From Hydrogenophaga taeniospiralis (GTDB lineage: Bacteria > Pseudomonadota > Gammaproteobacteria > Burkholderiales > Burkholderiaceae_C): a stretch of 64,000 nt of DNA. Made by a program: the position numbers and the translations under genes. The notes below the pieces were generated by a model that saw nothing but the letters and a program-made list of their open reading frames with translations, was not told where the DNA came from and searched no databases. Numbering within the stretch: position 1 is the stretch's first letter; every line of letters begins with the position of its first letter. The stretch spans positions 2,146,501 through 2,210,500 of the forward strand of contig NZ_JAHBAG010000001.1 in NCBI RefSeq assembly GCF_020510445.1. The letters are read 5' to 3'. This document shows, one piece after another, positions 9,039 to 19,319 of the stretch.

Positions 9039-9171
9039 CGAAACACCCTAAAAAATAGCCAGCGAGACACGATTTGGCCCGCTGGCGAACCAATATACAC
9101 CTTGGAGCACGGTCGGGGATTTCGGTTCCATCTCCTTGGGTGCCGTGGTTTCCCGCCGCCCGGCGGGCGGG

Positions 9172-9915
9172 TCAGGCCTTGCCCTGGGCCGCCACGGCCG
9201 CCGCTGCCTTGGCCGCCGCTTCGGCGTCGCCCAGGTAGTAGCTCTTGAGCGGCTTGAGTTCGGCGTCAAGCTCGTAGACGAGCGGGATGCCGTTGGGGAT
9301 GTTCAGGCCCACGATGTCGGCGTCGCTGATGCCGTCGAGGTATTTCACCAGGGCGCGAATGCTGTTGCCGTGCGCGGCGACCACCACCCGTTTGCCCGAG
9401 CGGATGGCCGGGGCCATGGCTTCGTTCCAGAACGGCATGACACGCGCCACGGTGTCCTTGAGGCACTCGGTCAGCGGCACTTCCTCGGGTTTGAGCTTCT
9501 CGTAGCGGCGGTCGCTGCGCTCGCAGCGGGGGTCGCTCGCTTCCAGGGCTGGCGGCGGGGTGTCGTAGCTGCGGCGCCAGATCAGCACCTGTTCGTCGCC
9601 GTACTGTTTCGCCATGTCCGCCTTGTTCAGGCCCTGCAGGGCACCGTAGTGGCGCTCGTTGAGGCGCCAGCTGTGGGCCACGGGCAACCAGGTGCGGTCC
9701 ATCTCGTCGAGCACGTGCCACAGCGTGCGCGTGGCGCGCTTGAGCACGCTGGTGTAGGCCAGATCGAAGTCGTAGCCTTCGGCCCGCAGCAGCCGGCCCG
9801 CGTTCTTCGCCTGTTCCAGCCCGAGGGGAGTCAGATCGACGTCGGTCCAGCCGGTGAAGCGGTTTTCGAGATTCCAGGTGGATTCGCCGTGACGAATCAG
9901 GACAAGTTTGTGCAT
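9172..9915 (-). CDS. gpmA: 2,3-bisphosphoglycerate-dependent phosphoglycerate mutase
   Basis: A 247-residue glycolytic enzyme interconverting 3- and 2-phosphoglycerate. It begins [15 protein letters not shown], where the RHG histidine is the phosphorylated residue. It has [14 protein letters not shown] with the acid catalyst Glu and [15 protein letters not shown] with the second catalytic His. An in-frame start 48 bases upstream exists, but family proteins begin at this Met. It is divergent from the rhodanese gene across a 114-base gap that should hold both promoters. Confidence 0.95.
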   Translation of the reverse strand: MHKLVLIRHGESTWNLENRFTGWTDVDLTPLGLEQAKNAGRLLRAEGYDFDLAYTSVLKRATRTLWHVLDEMDRTWLPVAHSWRLNERHYGALQGLNKADMAKQYGDEQVLIWRRSYDTPPPALEASDPRCERSDRRYEKLKPEEVPLTECLKDTVARVMPFWNEAMAPAIRSGKRVVVAAHGNSIRALVKYLDGISDADIVGLNIPNGIPLVYELDAELKPLKSYYLGDAEAAAKAAAAVAAQGKA

Positions 9916-10029
9916 GGGCGGTGAAAAACAGTGAATGGCACAAAGCCGGGTGGCGCACCCCACAGCGGGGCTGTCTGCGGAGCTCAGCCGGACATTCTAA
10001 AATCCCAGGCTTAACTGAAAGGTGTTCCT

Positions 10030-10440
10030 GTGAGTTTTTTTATTGAAAACTGGATTTTGATTGCGGTGGCGTTTGCTGCCGGTGCCATGCTGGTGTGGCC
10101 CGCGGTCACGGGAGGCGGGCGGGCCGGGTCGCTGAGTGCGACGCAGGTGGTCCAGCTGATGAACCGGGACAAAGCGGTGGTGGTGGACGTGTGCGGCGCC
10201 GACGAATTCGCCTCCGGCCATGTGGTGGGGGCGAAAAACGTGCCGCTGTCCGAACTGGAAGCCAAGCTGCCGGGCCTGGTCAAGAACAAGGCCACGCCGG
10301 TGGTGCTGGTCTGTGCCTCGGGCATGCGTTCGAACCGGGCCGTGGCGATGGCCAAGAAGCTGGGCTACGAAAACGCCCATTCGCTCGCGGGTGGCATGGG
10401 CGCCTGGCGCTCGGCCAACCTGCCGGTCGAGAAGGCCTGA
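10030..10440 (+). CDS. Membrane-anchored rhodanese-like protein
   Basis: A 136-residue protein with a GTG start behind a GAAAGGTG ribosome binding site. An N-terminal hydrophobic helix (ENWILIAVAFAAGAMLVWP) anchors a single rhodanese domain. The catalytic Cys is in VLVCASGMRSNRA, so sulfur transfer is possible. It starts the rhodanese-grxC-secB-gpsA order that is common in Betaproteobacteria. Its physiological sulfur donor and acceptor are unknown. Confidence 0.88.
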   Translation: MSFFIENWILIAVAFAAGAMLVWPAVTGGGRAGSLSATQVVQLMNRDKAVVVDVCGADEFASGHVVGAKNVPLSELEAKLPGLVKNKATPVVLVCASGMRSNRAVAMAKKLGYENAHSLAGGMGAWRSANLPVEKA

Positions 10441-10486
10441 TCGTTCTCCGGACACTTCTTTTTCACCCCCATTGACAGGAATTCGC

Positions 10487-10744
10487 ATGGCCACGGTCAA
10501 GATGTACACCAGCGCTTATTGCCCCTACTGCAGCCGGGCCAAGGCCCTGCTGGAAAAGCGCGGCGTGACCGATCTGGAAGAGGTGTTCGTGGATGGACAG
10601 CCCGAGTTGCGGGCCCACATGCGGGAACTCACGGGCCGCACCAGCGTGCCGCAGATCTTCATCGGGCAGACGCATGTGGGGGGCTGTGACGACTTGCACG
10701 CGCTTGATGGCCAGGGTGGACTGATGCCGCTGCTGCAGGCTTGA
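10487..10744 (+). CDS. grxC: Glutaredoxin 3
   Basis: An 85-residue cytoplasmic thiol oxidoreductase that reduces disulfides with glutathione. The active site CPYC lies in YTSAYCPYCSRAKALL. The cis-Pro segment TSVPQIFIG and the glutathione-binding GGCDDLHALD end are intact. A purine-rich stretch (GACAGGA) precedes ATG 10487. It sits 46 bases after the rhodanese gene and upstream of secB, the usual order. Confidence 0.95.
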   Translation: MATVKMYTSAYCPYCSRAKALLEKRGVTDLEEVFVDGQPELRAHMRELTGRTSVPQIFIGQTHVGGCDDLHALDGQGGLMPLLQA

Positions 10745-10894
10745 GATCGATAGCTCCGGCGAAATGCCCCGCTGGGCGGTTGAATGGGCGCAAAGGCCCG
10801 ACATGGCGGGCTGACATAATCGCCCCCGGTGCCCGCTGTGGGAACGCTTGTCCCCGGCGGGTTTCGTTTTTTCCAGATTACCCGAGAGAGCAAC

Positions 10895-11353
10895 ATGGCC
10901 GACAACCAAGAACCCGTATTCCAGATTCAGCGCGTTTACCTCAAGGAAGCGTCGCTGGAGCAACCCAATTCGCCGGCCATCCTGCTGGAGCAGGAGCAGC
11001 CGTCGGTGGATATCCAGCTGGGTGTGGAAGCCAACCCGGTGGCCGACGGTGTCTACGAGGTCTGTGTCACGGCCACGGTGCAGACCAAGATCAAGGACAA
11101 GACGGTGTTCCTGGTCGAAGCCAAGCAGGCCGGTATTTTCGAGATCCGCAACCTGCCGCAGGACCAGATGGGCCCGATCATGGGCATTGCCTGCCCGCAG
11201 ATCGTCTACCCCTACCTGCGCAGCAACGTGGCCGACCTGATCCAGCGCGCCGGTTTCCCGCCCGTGCACCTGGCCGAAATCAACTTCCAGGCCATGTACG
11301 AGCAGCAGCAGGCCCAGGCCGCGGAAGACGCACCGCGCATCGTCACGCAGTAA
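10895..11353 (+). CDS. secB: Protein-export chaperone SecB
   Basis: A 152-residue tetrameric chaperone that keeps preproteins unfolded and delivers them to SecA. Family segments include [19 protein letters not shown], the [11 protein letters not shown] strand and the [16 protein letters not shown] / [12 protein letters not shown] block. A start at ATG 10895 follows CGAGAGAG. The C-terminal tail is glutamine- and acid-rich, as usual. It lies between grxC and gpsA. Confidence 0.96.
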   Translation: MADNQEPVFQIQRVYLKEASLEQPNSPAILLEQEQPSVDIQLGVEANPVADGVYEVCVTATVQTKIKDKTVFLVEAKQAGIFEIRNLPQDQMGPIMGIACPQIVYPYLRSNVADLIQRAGFPPVHLAEINFQAMYEQQQAQAAEDAPRIVTQ

Positions 11354-11380
11354 GTCTGCTTTGCAACCGGCGCGCGTGTC

Positions 11381-12421
11381 ATGAACATCGTGGTCTTGGG
11401 CGCCGGCGCCTGGGGGACGGCGCTGGCCATCAATGCGGCAGGCCAGTCGACGGGCCAGCACCGGGTCACCCTTTGGGCGCGCGACGAACAACAGGTGGCC
11501 AGCATGCGGGCCGAGCGGGAAAACCGGCGTTACCTGCCGGGCGTCGCACTGCCATCTGGTCTGGAACTGGCCGGTGGCGCGATGGACCTGCATCAGCCCT
11601 GGTTGGTCGATGCCGACTTGGTGGTCGTGGGCACGCCCATGGCCGGCTTGCGCGGCATGCTGGAGCGCCTGGCCGGCTGTACCGCGCCGGTGGCCTGGCT
11701 CTGCAAGGGGTTTGAAGCGCCGCAGGATGGCGACACCTCCACGGGTCTGCTCGGCCACGAAATCCGTGCCCGTGTGGCCCCTGGTCTCAGTGCCGGCGTG
11801 CTCAGTGGCCCCAGTTTCGCGCTGGAAGTGGCGCGCGGCCAGCCCACCGCGCTGGTGGCGGCCAGCGAGCACGCGAGCGTGCGCGAGGCGCTGGTGAGCG
11901 CCTTCCACGGCCCCACGCTGCGGGTGTATGCGAACGACGACATCGTGGGGGTGGAGGTGGGTGGCGCGGTGAAAAACGTGCTGGCCATCGCCACCGGCTT
12001 GTGCGATGGGCTCGATCTCGGCCTCAACGCGCGGGCCGCGCTCATCACGCGGGGTCTGGCGGAAATGACACGTCTGGGGCTGGCGCTCGGGGCCCGGGCC
12101 GAAACCTTCATGGGCCTCTCGGGCCTGGGCGATCTGGTGCTTACCGCCACCGGGGACCTGTCGCGCAACCGCAAGGTGGGCCAGTTGCTGGCGCGCGGCC
12201 TGAGCCTGCGGCAGGCGGTGGACTCACTCGGCCATGTGGCTGAAGGCGTCTACAGTGCCCGCACCGTGGTGCAGCGCGCGCGCCTGCTGGGCGTGGACAT
12301 GCCGATTTCATCCGGCGTGGTGGCCTTGCTGGATGGTCAGTTGCAGCCAGCACAGGCTGTGGCCGCCCTGATGGGGCGCGACCCGAAGGATGAGGCCACC
12401 CCTCCCACGCGCCGCGCCTAA
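11381..12421 (+). CDS. gpsA: Glycerol-3-phosphate dehydrogenase [NAD(P)+]
   Basis: A 346-residue enzyme that reduces dihydroxyacetone phosphate to sn-glycerol 3-phosphate for phospholipid synthesis. It has the Rossmann motif [15 protein letters not shown] at the N-terminus, [18 protein letters not shown], and the catalytic [17 protein letters not shown] segment containing the active-site Lys. The C-terminal half ([19 protein letters not shown]) is also standard. It starts 27 bases after secB and converges on panC. Confidence 0.95.
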   Translation: MNIVVLGAGAWGTALAINAAGQSTGQHRVTLWARDEQQVASMRAERENRRYLPGVALPSGLELAGGAMDLHQPWLVDADLVVVGTPMAGLRGMLERLAGCTAPVAWLCKGFEAPQDGDTSTGLLGHEIRARVAPGLSAGVLSGPSFALEVARGQPTALVAASEHASVREALVSAFHGPTLRVYANDDIVGVEVGGAVKNVLAIATGLCDGLDLGLNARAALITRGLAEMTRLGLALGARAETFMGLSGLGDLVLTATGDLSRNRKVGQLLARGLSLRQAVDSLGHVAEGVYSARTVVQRARLLGVDMPISSGVVALLDGQLQPAQAVAALMGRDPKDEATPPTRRA

Positions 12422-12490
12422 GGGCGCGTCCCCCCCAAGAGGCGATGCGAGCGGCCTTCTTGAAGGTGTGACAGGCGAAGTTCGGCGCGG
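12422..12490 (-). repeat. Dispersed gene-end GC-rich hairpin repeat, degenerate copy 2
   Basis: Fills the gap between the convergent gpsA and panC genes. Read on the minus strand it starts just after the panC stop with GACCCACCCCCGCGCCG and ends in a G-rich run. It is the most diverged copy and is called mainly by position, orientation and the C-run/G-run layout. Confidence 0.4.
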
Positions 12491-12498
12491 GGGTGGGT

Positions 12499-13365
12499 CT
12501 AAATCTCGAAGTTGTCGATCAATCGGGTGTTGCCCAGGCGCGCAGCACCCAGCACCACGAGGGCTCCGGGGGTGGTCGCGTCTGCCGCAGTGGGCGTCTG
12601 CAGGTCTTGTCGGCGACGCACCGTCAGGTAGTCGGGTTGCCAGCCCCGCCCCGCCAATGCCCTCATGGCCTTCTCTTCCAGCGCGGACTGGTGGTTGGGC
12701 AGACTCGCCGCAGCGGCCAAAGCGTCGCGCGCCAGACCCCGCAGTGCGAGCGACAGCTGCACCGCCTCGGCACGCTCGCTCTCGTTCAGATAGCCGTTGC
12801 GCGAACTCAGCGCCAGGCCGTCGGGGGCGCGCTGGGTTTCACCGCCCACGATGGTGATGGGCAGCGCGAACTGCTGAACCATGCGCCGGATCACCATCTG
12901 CTGCTGGTAGTCCTTCTTGCCAAAAAGCGCGTGGCGTGGGCCTTTGGCCTCGGAAAACACGCACTGGAACAGCTTCATCACCACGGTGCAGACGCCGATG
13001 AAGAACCCGGGCCGGAAGTGCCCTTCCAGGATGTCGGCGAGTTCGGCGGGGGGGTGCACCTTGAAGCCCTGCGGCTCGGGGTACAGCTCCTTCTCCGACG
13101 GCGCGAACACGATGTCGCAACCGGCCTGCTCCAGCCGTGCGCAGTCGGCCTGCAGCGTGCGGGGGTAGGTGTCGAAATCTTCGTGTGGCGCGAACTGCAG
13201 CCGGTTGACGAAGATGCTGGACACCGTGACGTCGCCCAGGGGTTTCGCCGTGCGCACCAGGTCCAGATGACCCTCGTGCAGATTGCCCATGGTGGGCACG
13301 AAAGCCGGCGAGTTGTATGGCCGCAGCGCAGCGCGCAGGTCTTCGATGGTGTGGACGAGTTGCAT
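12499..13365 (-). CDS. panC: Pantothenate synthetase
   Basis: A 288-residue enzyme that joins pantoate and beta-alanine with ATP to make pantothenate, the last step before coenzyme A synthesis. It carries the nucleotidyl-transferase motif [13 protein letters not shown] (HIGH-like), [12 protein letters not shown] for pantoate and ATP binding, and ALSSRNGYL (KMSKS-like). The start at 13365 ([10 protein letters not shown]) fits the family better than an ATG 33 bases upstream. panB lies upstream on the same strand, separated by a repeat copy. Confidence 0.95.
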   Translation of the reverse strand: MQLVHTIEDLRAALRPYNSPAFVPTMGNLHEGHLDLVRTAKPLGDVTVSSIFVNRLQFAPHEDFDTYPRTLQADCARLEQAGCDIVFAPSEKELYPEPQGFKVHPPAELADILEGHFRPGFFIGVCTVVMKLFQCVFSEAKGPRHALFGKKDYQQQMVIRRMVQQFALPITIVGGETQRAPDGLALSSRNGYLNESERAEAVQLSLALRGLARDALAAAASLPNHQSALEEKAMRALAGRGWQPDYLTVRRRQDLQTPTAADATTPGALVVLGAARLGNTRLIDNFEI

Positions 13366-13384
13366 GGGTGTGTCCGAGGGGGAG

Positions 13385-13474
13385 TTACCGGGGAACACCG
13401 CCGGGCTGGCTTTGCCAGACGGCTGGTGTTGCCCCCTTGAGGGGGCCGCGCGCAGCGCGGCGGGGGTGGGTCAA
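13385..13474 (-). repeat. Dispersed gene-end GC-rich hairpin repeat, copy 3
   Basis: Lies between panB and panC and, read on the minus strand, begins at the panB stop. It has CCGCCGCGCTGCGCGCGG, then CCCCCTCAAGGGGGC and a looser final GCC/GGC arm with GGTGTTCC. Orientation is the same as panB. Confidence 0.65.
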
Positions 13475-13476
13475 GT

Positions 13477-14367
13477 TCACCAGGCGTGCAGTGCGTCGTC
13501 GGGGAAGCTGCCGTCTTTCACCGCCGCCACATAGGCGGCCATGGCATCGCGCACGCTGGCCTGGCCTTCCATGAAATTGCGCACGAATTTGGGGTTTTTG
13601 CCCAGATTGATGCCCAGCATGTCGTGCATCACCAGCACCTGGCCCGCGGTGCCCTTGCCTGCACCGATGCCGATGGTGTGGCAGGTCTTGAGCTGGTGGG
13701 TGATTTCGAGCGACAGGGCCGCGGGCACCATCTCCAGCACCAGCATGGCCGCGCCCGCGTCCTGCAGTTCCAGCGCGTGGCGCTTGAGCTGTAGCGCGGC
13801 GGCGTCGCCCCGCCCTTGCACGCGATAGCCACCGAGTGCGTGCACGGTCTGCGGCGTGAGGCCCAGGTGGGCGCAGACGGGGATGCCGCGCTCGACCAGG
13901 AAACGCACCGTGTCGGCGGTCCAGCCACCGCCTTCGAGCTTGACCATGTGGGCGCCGGCGTGCATCAACACCGCGGCGCTGCGCAGGGCCTGTTCTTTCG
14001 ACTCGTGGTAGCTGCCGAAGGGCAGGTCGCCGATCACCCAGGCCGTGGCCTGCACACGCTGCAGGCCACGCACCACGCTTTCGGTGTGGTAGCGCATGGT
14101 CTCCAGCGTGACGCCGACCGTGCTGGATAACCCCTGGCAGACCATGCCCAGCGAATCGCCCACCAGGATGCACTCCACACCCGCGGCGTCGGCCACGGCG
14201 GCGAAGGTGGCGTCGTAGGCGGTGAGCATGGTGATCTTTTCGCCGCGCTCGCGCATCTCCTGCAGGCGCGGCAGGCTCACCGGTTTGCGCTGGGGCATGG
14301 GCGAGGCCGACGGTAGGGTGCCGTAGGGTGTGCCGCTGGTCGGGGCGGCGGATTTCACTGAACTCAT
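13477..14367 (-). CDS. panB: 3-methyl-2-oxobutanoate hydroxymethyltransferase
   Basis: A 296-residue enzyme that adds a hydroxymethyl group from methylene-tetrahydrofolate to alpha-ketoisovalerate, giving ketopantoate. Family markers are [20 protein letters not shown], the metal-binding LVGDSLGMV Asp, [20 protein letters not shown] and the [18 protein letters not shown] segment. The first 25 residues are a variable leader. It is divergent from nadC across 66 bases and is followed by panC. Confidence 0.95.
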   Translation of the reverse strand: MSSVKSAAPTSGTPYGTLPSASPMPQRKPVSLPRLQEMRERGEKITMLTAYDATFAAVADAAGVECILVGDSLGMVCQGLSSTVGVTLETMRYHTESVVRGLQRVQATAWVIGDLPFGSYHESKEQALRSAAVLMHAGAHMVKLEGGGWTADTVRFLVERGIPVCAHLGLTPQTVHALGGYRVQGRGDAAALQLKRHALELQDAGAAMLVLEMVPAALSLEITHQLKTCHTIGIGAGKGTAGQVLVMHDMLGINLGKNPKFVRNFMEGQASVRDAMAAYVAAVKDGSFPDDALHAW

Positions 14368-14433
14368 GAGGGTCCCCTTTGCGTGGGCTTTCGATGGGAG
14401 GCACTATATGCGATCCCGTTATGCTTGCGACCC

Positions 14434-15300
14434 ATGAAACACCTCTCTGAATTCACGGCCGATGATCTGGTCGAACTGGCCCGCGCCGACGTGGCTCGCG
14501 CGCTGGCCGAAGACGTGGGCAAGGGCGACCTCACCGCGGCCCTGGTGGACCACGCACGCGGCGCGCGCGCGCGCATCCTCGCGCGCGAGCCGGCCGTGAT
14601 CTGTGGCGCACCCTGGGTGGAGGCGGCCGTGCTCGCCTGCGATCCCCAGGCCCGCCTGACCTGGCGCGTGGCCGAGGGCCAGCGCTGCGTGGCCGATCAG
14701 GTGGTGCTGGAGATCGAGGGCAATGCCCAGGCCCTGCTCACCGCCGAGCGCACCGCGCTCAACTTCCTGCAGCTGCTCTCGGCGGTGGCGACCAAGACGG
14801 CGGTGTTCGTCGATGCCGTCCAGGGCACGCGCGCGGCCATCGTGGACACGCGCAAGACCATCCCGGGGCTGCGTCTCGCGCAGAAGTACGCGGTGAAAAC
14901 CGGCGGTGGCGTGAACCACCGCATCGGTCTTTACGACGCGGTGTTGATCAAGGAAAACCACATCGCGGCGGCTGGTGGCGTGGCGGCCGTGTTGAAGCGG
15001 GTGCAGGAAACGGCGCCCCAGGCGCGTTTTGTCGAGATCGAGGTCGAGACCCTGGAGCAGCTGGACGAGGCGCTGGCCTGTGGCGCCAGGATGGTGCTGC
15101 TCGACAACATGGACATCCCCACCCTGCAGGAGGCCGTGCGCCGCAACGCGGGCCGTGCCATCCTGGAAATATCGGGCGGCGTGAACCTGCAGACGGTGCG
15201 TGCCCTTGCAGAAACCGGGGTGGACCGCATCTCTATCGGTGCCCTGACGAAAGATGTCAAGGCGATTGATTTCTCCATGCGGATGGAGCAACTGACATGA
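14434..15300 (+). CDS. nadC: Quinolinate phosphoribosyltransferase
   Basis: A 288-residue enzyme that converts quinolinate and PRPP to nicotinate mononucleotide with loss of CO2. Typical motifs are [16 protein letters not shown], the active-site segment [40 protein letters not shown] and the C-terminal [20 protein letters not shown] phosphate-binding loop. ATG 14434 matches family starts. Its stop overlaps the nadA start (ATGA), so the two NAD synthesis genes are coupled. Confidence 0.95.
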   Translation: MKHLSEFTADDLVELARADVARALAEDVGKGDLTAALVDHARGARARILAREPAVICGAPWVEAAVLACDPQARLTWRVAEGQRCVADQVVLEIEGNAQALLTAERTALNFLQLLSAVATKTAVFVDAVQGTRAAIVDTRKTIPGLRLAQKYAVKTGGGVNHRIGLYDAVLIKENHIAAAGGVAAVLKRVQETAPQARFVEIEVETLEQLDEALACGARMVLLDNMDIPTLQEAVRRNAGRAILEISGGVNLQTVRALAETGVDRISIGALTKDVKAIDFSMRMEQLT

Positions 15301-16400
15301 GCAATCCCGTGGTCATCGACGTCGAGTACGAACAGCCGGCCTGCCCGACCAAACACGCCTGGGCGCGGGTTCCCGTGGAGCCCGGTCCTAAGCAGCGCGC
15401 CGAGTTGAAAGACAAGATCCGCCGCCTGCTCAAGGAGCGCAACGCGGTCATGGTGTCGCACTACTACGTGCACCCCGACCTGCAGGACCTGGCGGTCGAG
15501 ACCGGCGGCATCGTGAGCGACTCGCTGGAAATGGCGCGCTTTGGCCGTGATCATGCGGCGCAGACGCTGGTGGTCTCGGGTGTGCGCTTCATGGGCGAGA
15601 CCGCCAAGATCCTGAGCCCGGAAAAAACCGTGCTCATGCCCGATCTGGACGCAAACTGCTCGCTCGACCTGGGTTGCCCGATCGACGCATTCAGCGCCTT
15701 CTGCGACCAGCACCCGGACCGCACCGTGGTGGTCTACGCCAACACCAGTGCCGCGGTGAAGGCGCGATCCGACTGGCTCGTCACGTCCAGCTGCGCGCTG
15801 GACATCGTGAAGGCGCTCAAGGACAAGGGCCACAAGATCCTGTGGGCGCCCGACAAGCACCTGGGCGGCTACATCCAGCGCGAAACCGGCGCCGACATGC
15901 TGATGTGGAACGGCTCGTGCATCGTGCACGACGAGTTCAAGGCCTTCGAGCTCGAGGCGCTGAAAAAGGAACACCCCAGAGCCAAGGTGCTGGTGCACCC
16001 GGAAAGTCCGGCCGACGTGGTGGCGCTCGCGGATGCGGTGGGTTCGACCTCGGCCATCCTGAAGGCCGCGCGCGAGCTGGACGCGAACGAGTTCATCGTG
16101 GCCACCGACAACGGCATGATGCACATGCTGCGCCAGCAGAACCCGGGCAAGGTGTTCATTGAGGCCCCGACCGCTGGCAACAGCGCCACCTGCAAGAGCT
16201 GCGCGCACTGCCCCTGGATGGCCATGAACGGCCTGGCCGGCGTGGCGCAGGTGCTGGAAAAGGGCCTGAATCAGATCCACGTGGACCCGGCGCTGATTCC
16301 GCGCGCCCGACTGCCCATCGACCGCATGCTGGCCTTCACGGCCGCGCACCGGGCCGGTCAGGACGCCGGGGCGCTGGTGCCGAACATCGGCGCCGCCTGA
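15297..16400 (+). CDS. nadA: Quinolinate synthase A (4Fe-4S)
   Basis: A 367-residue iron-sulfur enzyme that condenses iminoaspartate with dihydroxyacetone phosphate to quinolinate. It shows [51 protein letters not shown] with the first cluster Cys, and the [14 protein letters not shown] segment with the C-terminal Cys ligand. The ATG start shares four bases with the nadC stop. nadB is not in the window. A bidirectional terminator follows. Confidence 0.95.
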   Translation: MSNPVVIDVEYEQPACPTKHAWARVPVEPGPKQRAELKDKIRRLLKERNAVMVSHYYVHPDLQDLAVETGGIVSDSLEMARFGRDHAAQTLVVSGVRFMGETAKILSPEKTVLMPDLDANCSLDLGCPIDAFSAFCDQHPDRTVVVYANTSAAVKARSDWLVTSSCALDIVKALKDKGHKILWAPDKHLGGYIQRETGADMLMWNGSCIVHDEFKAFELEALKKEHPRAKVLVHPESPADVVALADAVGSTSAILKAARELDANEFIVATDNGMMHMLRQQNPGKVFIEAPTAGNSATCKSCAHCPWMAMNGLAGVAQVLEKGLNQIHVDPALIPRARLPIDRMLAFTAAHRAGQDAGALVPNIGAA

Positions 16401-16414
16401 GGTGGGTTCAGACG

Positions 16415-16446
16415 AAAAAAAGCCCGCAGTCAGCGGGCTTTTTTTC
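16415..16446. terminator. Bidirectional rho-independent terminator (nadA / rpoZ)
   Basis: An A-run, the stem AGCCCGC with its partner GCGGGCT around a short AGTCA loop, and a T-run. With A and T runs on opposite sides it can end transcripts from nadA on the plus strand and rpoZ on the minus strand. Confidence 0.9.
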
Positions 16447-16460
16447 GGGCACCTGACGGA

Positions 16461-16664
16461 TCAGAGCGGGACCTTCTTGAGCATTTCCAGACCGATCTTG
16501 CCATCGGCGATTTCGCGCAACGCGGTCACGCCGGGCTTGTTCTTGCTTTCGATCTTGGGCGCGTGGCCCTGGCTCAGCATGCGCGCGCGGTAGGTGGCGG
16601 CCAGCACGAGTTGAAAGCGGTTGGGGATCTTTTCCAGACAATCTTCGACGGTGATGCGTGCCAT
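16461..16664 (-). CDS. rpoZ: RNA polymerase omega subunit
   Basis: A 67-residue protein starting [20 protein letters not shown], the hallmark of omega, which helps assemble beta-prime into RNA polymerase. Its short length is usual for betaproteobacteria. It is downstream of gmk on the minus strand by 27 bases, the conserved gmk-rpoZ pair. In many of these bacteria spoT follows, but here the next gene is the convergent nadA. Confidence 0.95.
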   Translation of the reverse strand: MARITVEDCLEKIPNRFQLVLAATYRARMLSQGHAPKIESKNKPGVTALREIADGKIGLEMLKKVPL

Positions 16665-16691
16665 GTGCGGGCCTCGGTGGTGTGCGGTGAA

Positions 16692-17312
16692 TCAGTGGAT
16701 GTTGAGCGCCTGGAAGGTATCGCTGCGGGCGATACGCTGGGCGGCGAACTTGAGCCGCTGGGCATGGACGATGGCCTTGAGGTCAAACAGGGCCCGCTCG
16801 AACAACTCGTTGATTATAACGAAGTCGAATTCTTTGGCGTGCATCATTTCGTGGGCGGCGTTCTGCAGCCGGACTTCGATCACCTCGGCGCTGTCTTCCG
16901 CGCGCCGCTCCAGCCGCGAGCGCAATTCTTCCCAACTGGGGGGCAGGATAAAGATCAGCACTGCGTTCGGGAAGATGCGTTTGACCTGGATGGCGCCCTG
17001 GAAGTCGATCTCCAGCACCACGTCCGCCCCCTGGGCCATGCGTTGTTCGATGGCTTGTTTGGACGTGCCATACCGGTTTCCGTGCACCATGGCCCATTCC
17101 AGGAACGCCCCCTGAATGACCATCTGGTCGAAGGTTTCCTTGGCCACGAAGTAGTACTCGCGGCCGTGCAGTTCCTGGCCTCTGGGCGGACGGGTGGTGT
17201 GCGAGATGGAGGGCACGACACGCGAGTCCAGCTCCATCAGCGCCTTGACCAGGCTGGACTTGCCGGCCCCGCTGGGGGCCGCGACGACAAACAGGTTTCC
17301 AGGGTATTCCAT
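16692..17312 (-). CDS. gmk: Guanylate kinase
   Basis: A 206-residue nucleotide kinase phosphorylating GMP to GDP. The P-loop is [17 protein letters not shown] near the N-terminus. The GMP-binding segment is [22 protein letters not shown], and [15 protein letters not shown] and [15 protein letters not shown] are typical. It begins 2 bases after the yicC stop, so yicC-gmk-rpoZ form a minus-strand operon. Confidence 0.95.
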   Translation of the reverse strand: MEYPGNLFVVAAPSGAGKSSLVKALMELDSRVVPSISHTTRPPRGQELHGREYYFVAKETFDQMVIQGAFLEWAMVHGNRYGTSKQAIEQRMAQGADVVLEIDFQGAIQVKRIFPNAVLIFILPPSWEELRSRLERRAEDSAEVIEVRLQNAAHEMMHAKEFDFVIINELFERALFDLKAIVHAQRLKFAAQRIARSDTFQALNIH

Positions 17313-17314
17313 GC

Positions 17315-18250
17315 TTACTCGATGTTTTGCACTTGCTCGCGCATCTGTTCAATGAGCACCTTCATGTCGACCGAGATACGCGTGAGTTCCAGGCTCGATG
17401 ACTTGGAACCCATGGTATTGGCTTCGCGGTGCAGTTCCTGGATCAGGAAGTCCAGCCGCTTGCCGATGTCGTTGCCCTTGGTCAGCAGGCGCTCGATTTC
17501 GCTGAGGTGCGAGTCCAGCCGCGTCAGTTCCTCGGCCACGTCGATGCGGATCGCGAAGGCGGTGGCTTCGGTCAGGGCGCGGTCGCGCGCCATGTCGTTG
17601 GTGACGGCATTGCCCAGTGTCCCCGATGCGGCGCCGGCACCCAGGGCATCGTTCCAGCGGTCGATGAAGCGTTGGCGCTGCTGGGCGACCAGCTGGGGAA
17701 TCAGGGGCTGGGCGTCCTGGGCGAGCTGGCGCAGTTGTGTCAGGCGGTCCAGCAGCATGCTGGCCAGGCGCTGGCCTTCGCGCTCGCGCGCCGCCACCAG
17801 ACCGTCGAGGCCCTCGTGTCCCAGGGCGATCAAGGTTTCGTGCAGCTCCCCCGGAACGGCGGCCTGGCGCGATGTCAGCTGCAAAACCTCGGCCACCGTC
17901 AGCGGGGTGGCCGTGGGCAGCCAGGCCCGCACGTTGTCCTGCAGGCCCACGAGTTTCTGCAGTTCCTGCACCGAGGGTGCGCGTGGCCCGGTGTCGGTCT
18001 TGCCTTCGATCCAGGCCCGCACCTCGACCTTGCCCCGCTTGAGCCTGGCGCCCAGCAGTTCGCGCAGCGCGGGTTCGGTGCCGCGCAACTCGTCCGGGAG
18101 TTTGAAAGTGAGGTCGAGAAAGCGGCTGTTGACCGAGCGGATTTCCAGGCCCAGGCCGGGTGTGCTCTCGCGGGCAGGTTCGCCGGCGTTTGCGCCTCCA
18201 GGCCCGCCAGTCTGGGCCGTGGCGTAGCCGGTCATGCTGTAAACTGCCAT
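17315..18250 (-). CDS. yicC: YicC/YloC family endoribonuclease
   Basis: A 311-residue protein beginning [12 protein letters not shown], the YicC signature. It has [15 protein letters not shown] and the DUF1732 C-terminal block that includes [20 protein letters not shown]. In Escherichia coli YicC is an endoribonuclease involved in small-RNA turnover; the same activity is inferred here. A longer frame starting at 18349 was rejected because family proteins start at [10 protein letters not shown] and the extension would cross into the divergent kinase gene. It is divergent from the Ser/Thr kinase across 61 bases. Confidence 0.92.
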   Translation of the reverse strand: MAVYSMTGYATAQTGGPGGANAGEPARESTPGLGLEIRSVNSRFLDLTFKLPDELRGTEPALRELLGARLKRGKVEVRAWIEGKTDTGPRAPSVQELQKLVGLQDNVRAWLPTATPLTVAEVLQLTSRQAAVPGELHETLIALGHEGLDGLVAAREREGQRLASMLLDRLTQLRQLAQDAQPLIPQLVAQQRQRFIDRWNDALGAGAASGTLGNAVTNDMARDRALTEATAFAIRIDVAEELTRLDSHLSEIERLLTKGNDIGKRLDFLIQELHREANTMGSKSSSLELTRISVDMKVLIEQMREQVQNIE

Positions 18251-18311
18251 TGAACTGTGTCCCATCAGGTTGAGTGGTCCAAAACGAGGCGTTCCGGAAC
18301 CCATCCGAATT

Positions 18312-19319
18312 ATGTCAAAGGTCAAACCCGCCCCGCTGCCGCCGGACACCGTGATCGGTGGCTACCGTATTGTTCGCAAGCTGGCGGCCGGTGGATTCGG
18401 TGTGGTGTACCTTGCCGTGGACACCGAAGGCCAGCAAGTGGCCGTCAAGGAATACCTGCCGTCCTCGCTGGCCACGCGCGGCCCTGGCGAGCTGTTGCCC
18501 CAGGTGCAGCCCGAGAAGCTGTCGTTGTACCGCCTGGGCCTCAAGAGCTTTTTTGAAGAAGGTCGGGCATTGGCCCAGATCTCGCACGCCTCGGTGGTCA
18601 GCGTGCTCAACTTCTTCCGCGAAAACGAAACCGTCTACATGGTCATGAACTACCTGGAGGGCTCGTCCCTGCAGGAATTCATCATCACCGCGCGGGATCT
18701 CAAGAAGCAGAAGGTGTTTCGCGAGTCCACCATCCGTTCGCTGTACGACGAGGTGCTGCGTGGCCTGCGCATCGTGCACCAGCACAAGATGCTGCACCTG
18801 GACATCAAGCCGGCCAATATTTTCGTGACCGATGACAACCGCTCGGTGCTGATCGATTTTGGTGCGGCTCGCGAGGTGTTGAGCAAGGAAGGCAATTTCA
18901 TCCGGCCCATGTACACGCCCGGTTTTGCAGCGCCCGAGATGTACCGGCGCGACTCCAGCATGGGGCCGTGGACCGACATCTATGCCATTGGCGCCTGCAT
19001 CTACGCCAGCATGCAGGGCTACCCGCCCAACGACGCGCCACAACGGCTCGAAAAAGACCGCCTGTCGCTGGCGCTGTCCCGTTTGCGCGGTGTCTACTCC
19101 GACAACCTGATCGAGGTGGTCGAATGGTGCATGTCGCTCGATCCACTCTCCCGCCCCCAGTCGGTGTTTGCGCTGCAGAAAGAGCTGAGCCGTGAAACCG
19201 AGCGCAGCTACACCAAGCTGACCGTGGCCGAGAAGATGCGGCTGCAGTTCGACAACATCGTGTCCGACAGCAAGAAATCGCCACGCAAGTCGACCGACGC
19301 CGGGACCAAGTTCCGATGA
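18312..19319 (+). CDS. Serine/threonine protein kinase (Hanks type)
   Basis: A 335-residue cytoplasmic kinase with no membrane segment or sensor domain. It shows the glycine loop KLAAGGFGVVYLA, VAVKEYLPSS with the ATP-binding Lys, catalytic HLDIKPANIF (HLD rather than HRD), LIDFGAAREV as the DFG motif, and PGFAAPEMYRRD. The C-terminal 40 residues are basic and serine-rich. Its stop overlaps the start of the PP2C gene (ATGA), so kinase and phosphatase are made together and probably act on the same substrates, which are not identifiable here. Confidence 0.9.
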   Translation: MSKVKPAPLPPDTVIGGYRIVRKLAAGGFGVVYLAVDTEGQQVAVKEYLPSSLATRGPGELLPQVQPEKLSLYRLGLKSFFEEGRALAQISHASVVSVLNFFRENETVYMVMNYLEGSSLQEFIITARDLKKQKVFRESTIRSLYDEVLRGLRIVHQHKMLHLDIKPANIFVTDDNRSVLIDFGAAREVLSKEGNFIRPMYTPGFAAPEMYRRDSSMGPWTDIYAIGACIYASMQGYPPNDAPQRLEKDRLSLALSRLRGVYSDNLIEVVEWCMSLDPLSRPQSVFALQKELSRETERSYTKLTVAEKMRLQFDNIVSDSKKSPRKSTDAGTKFR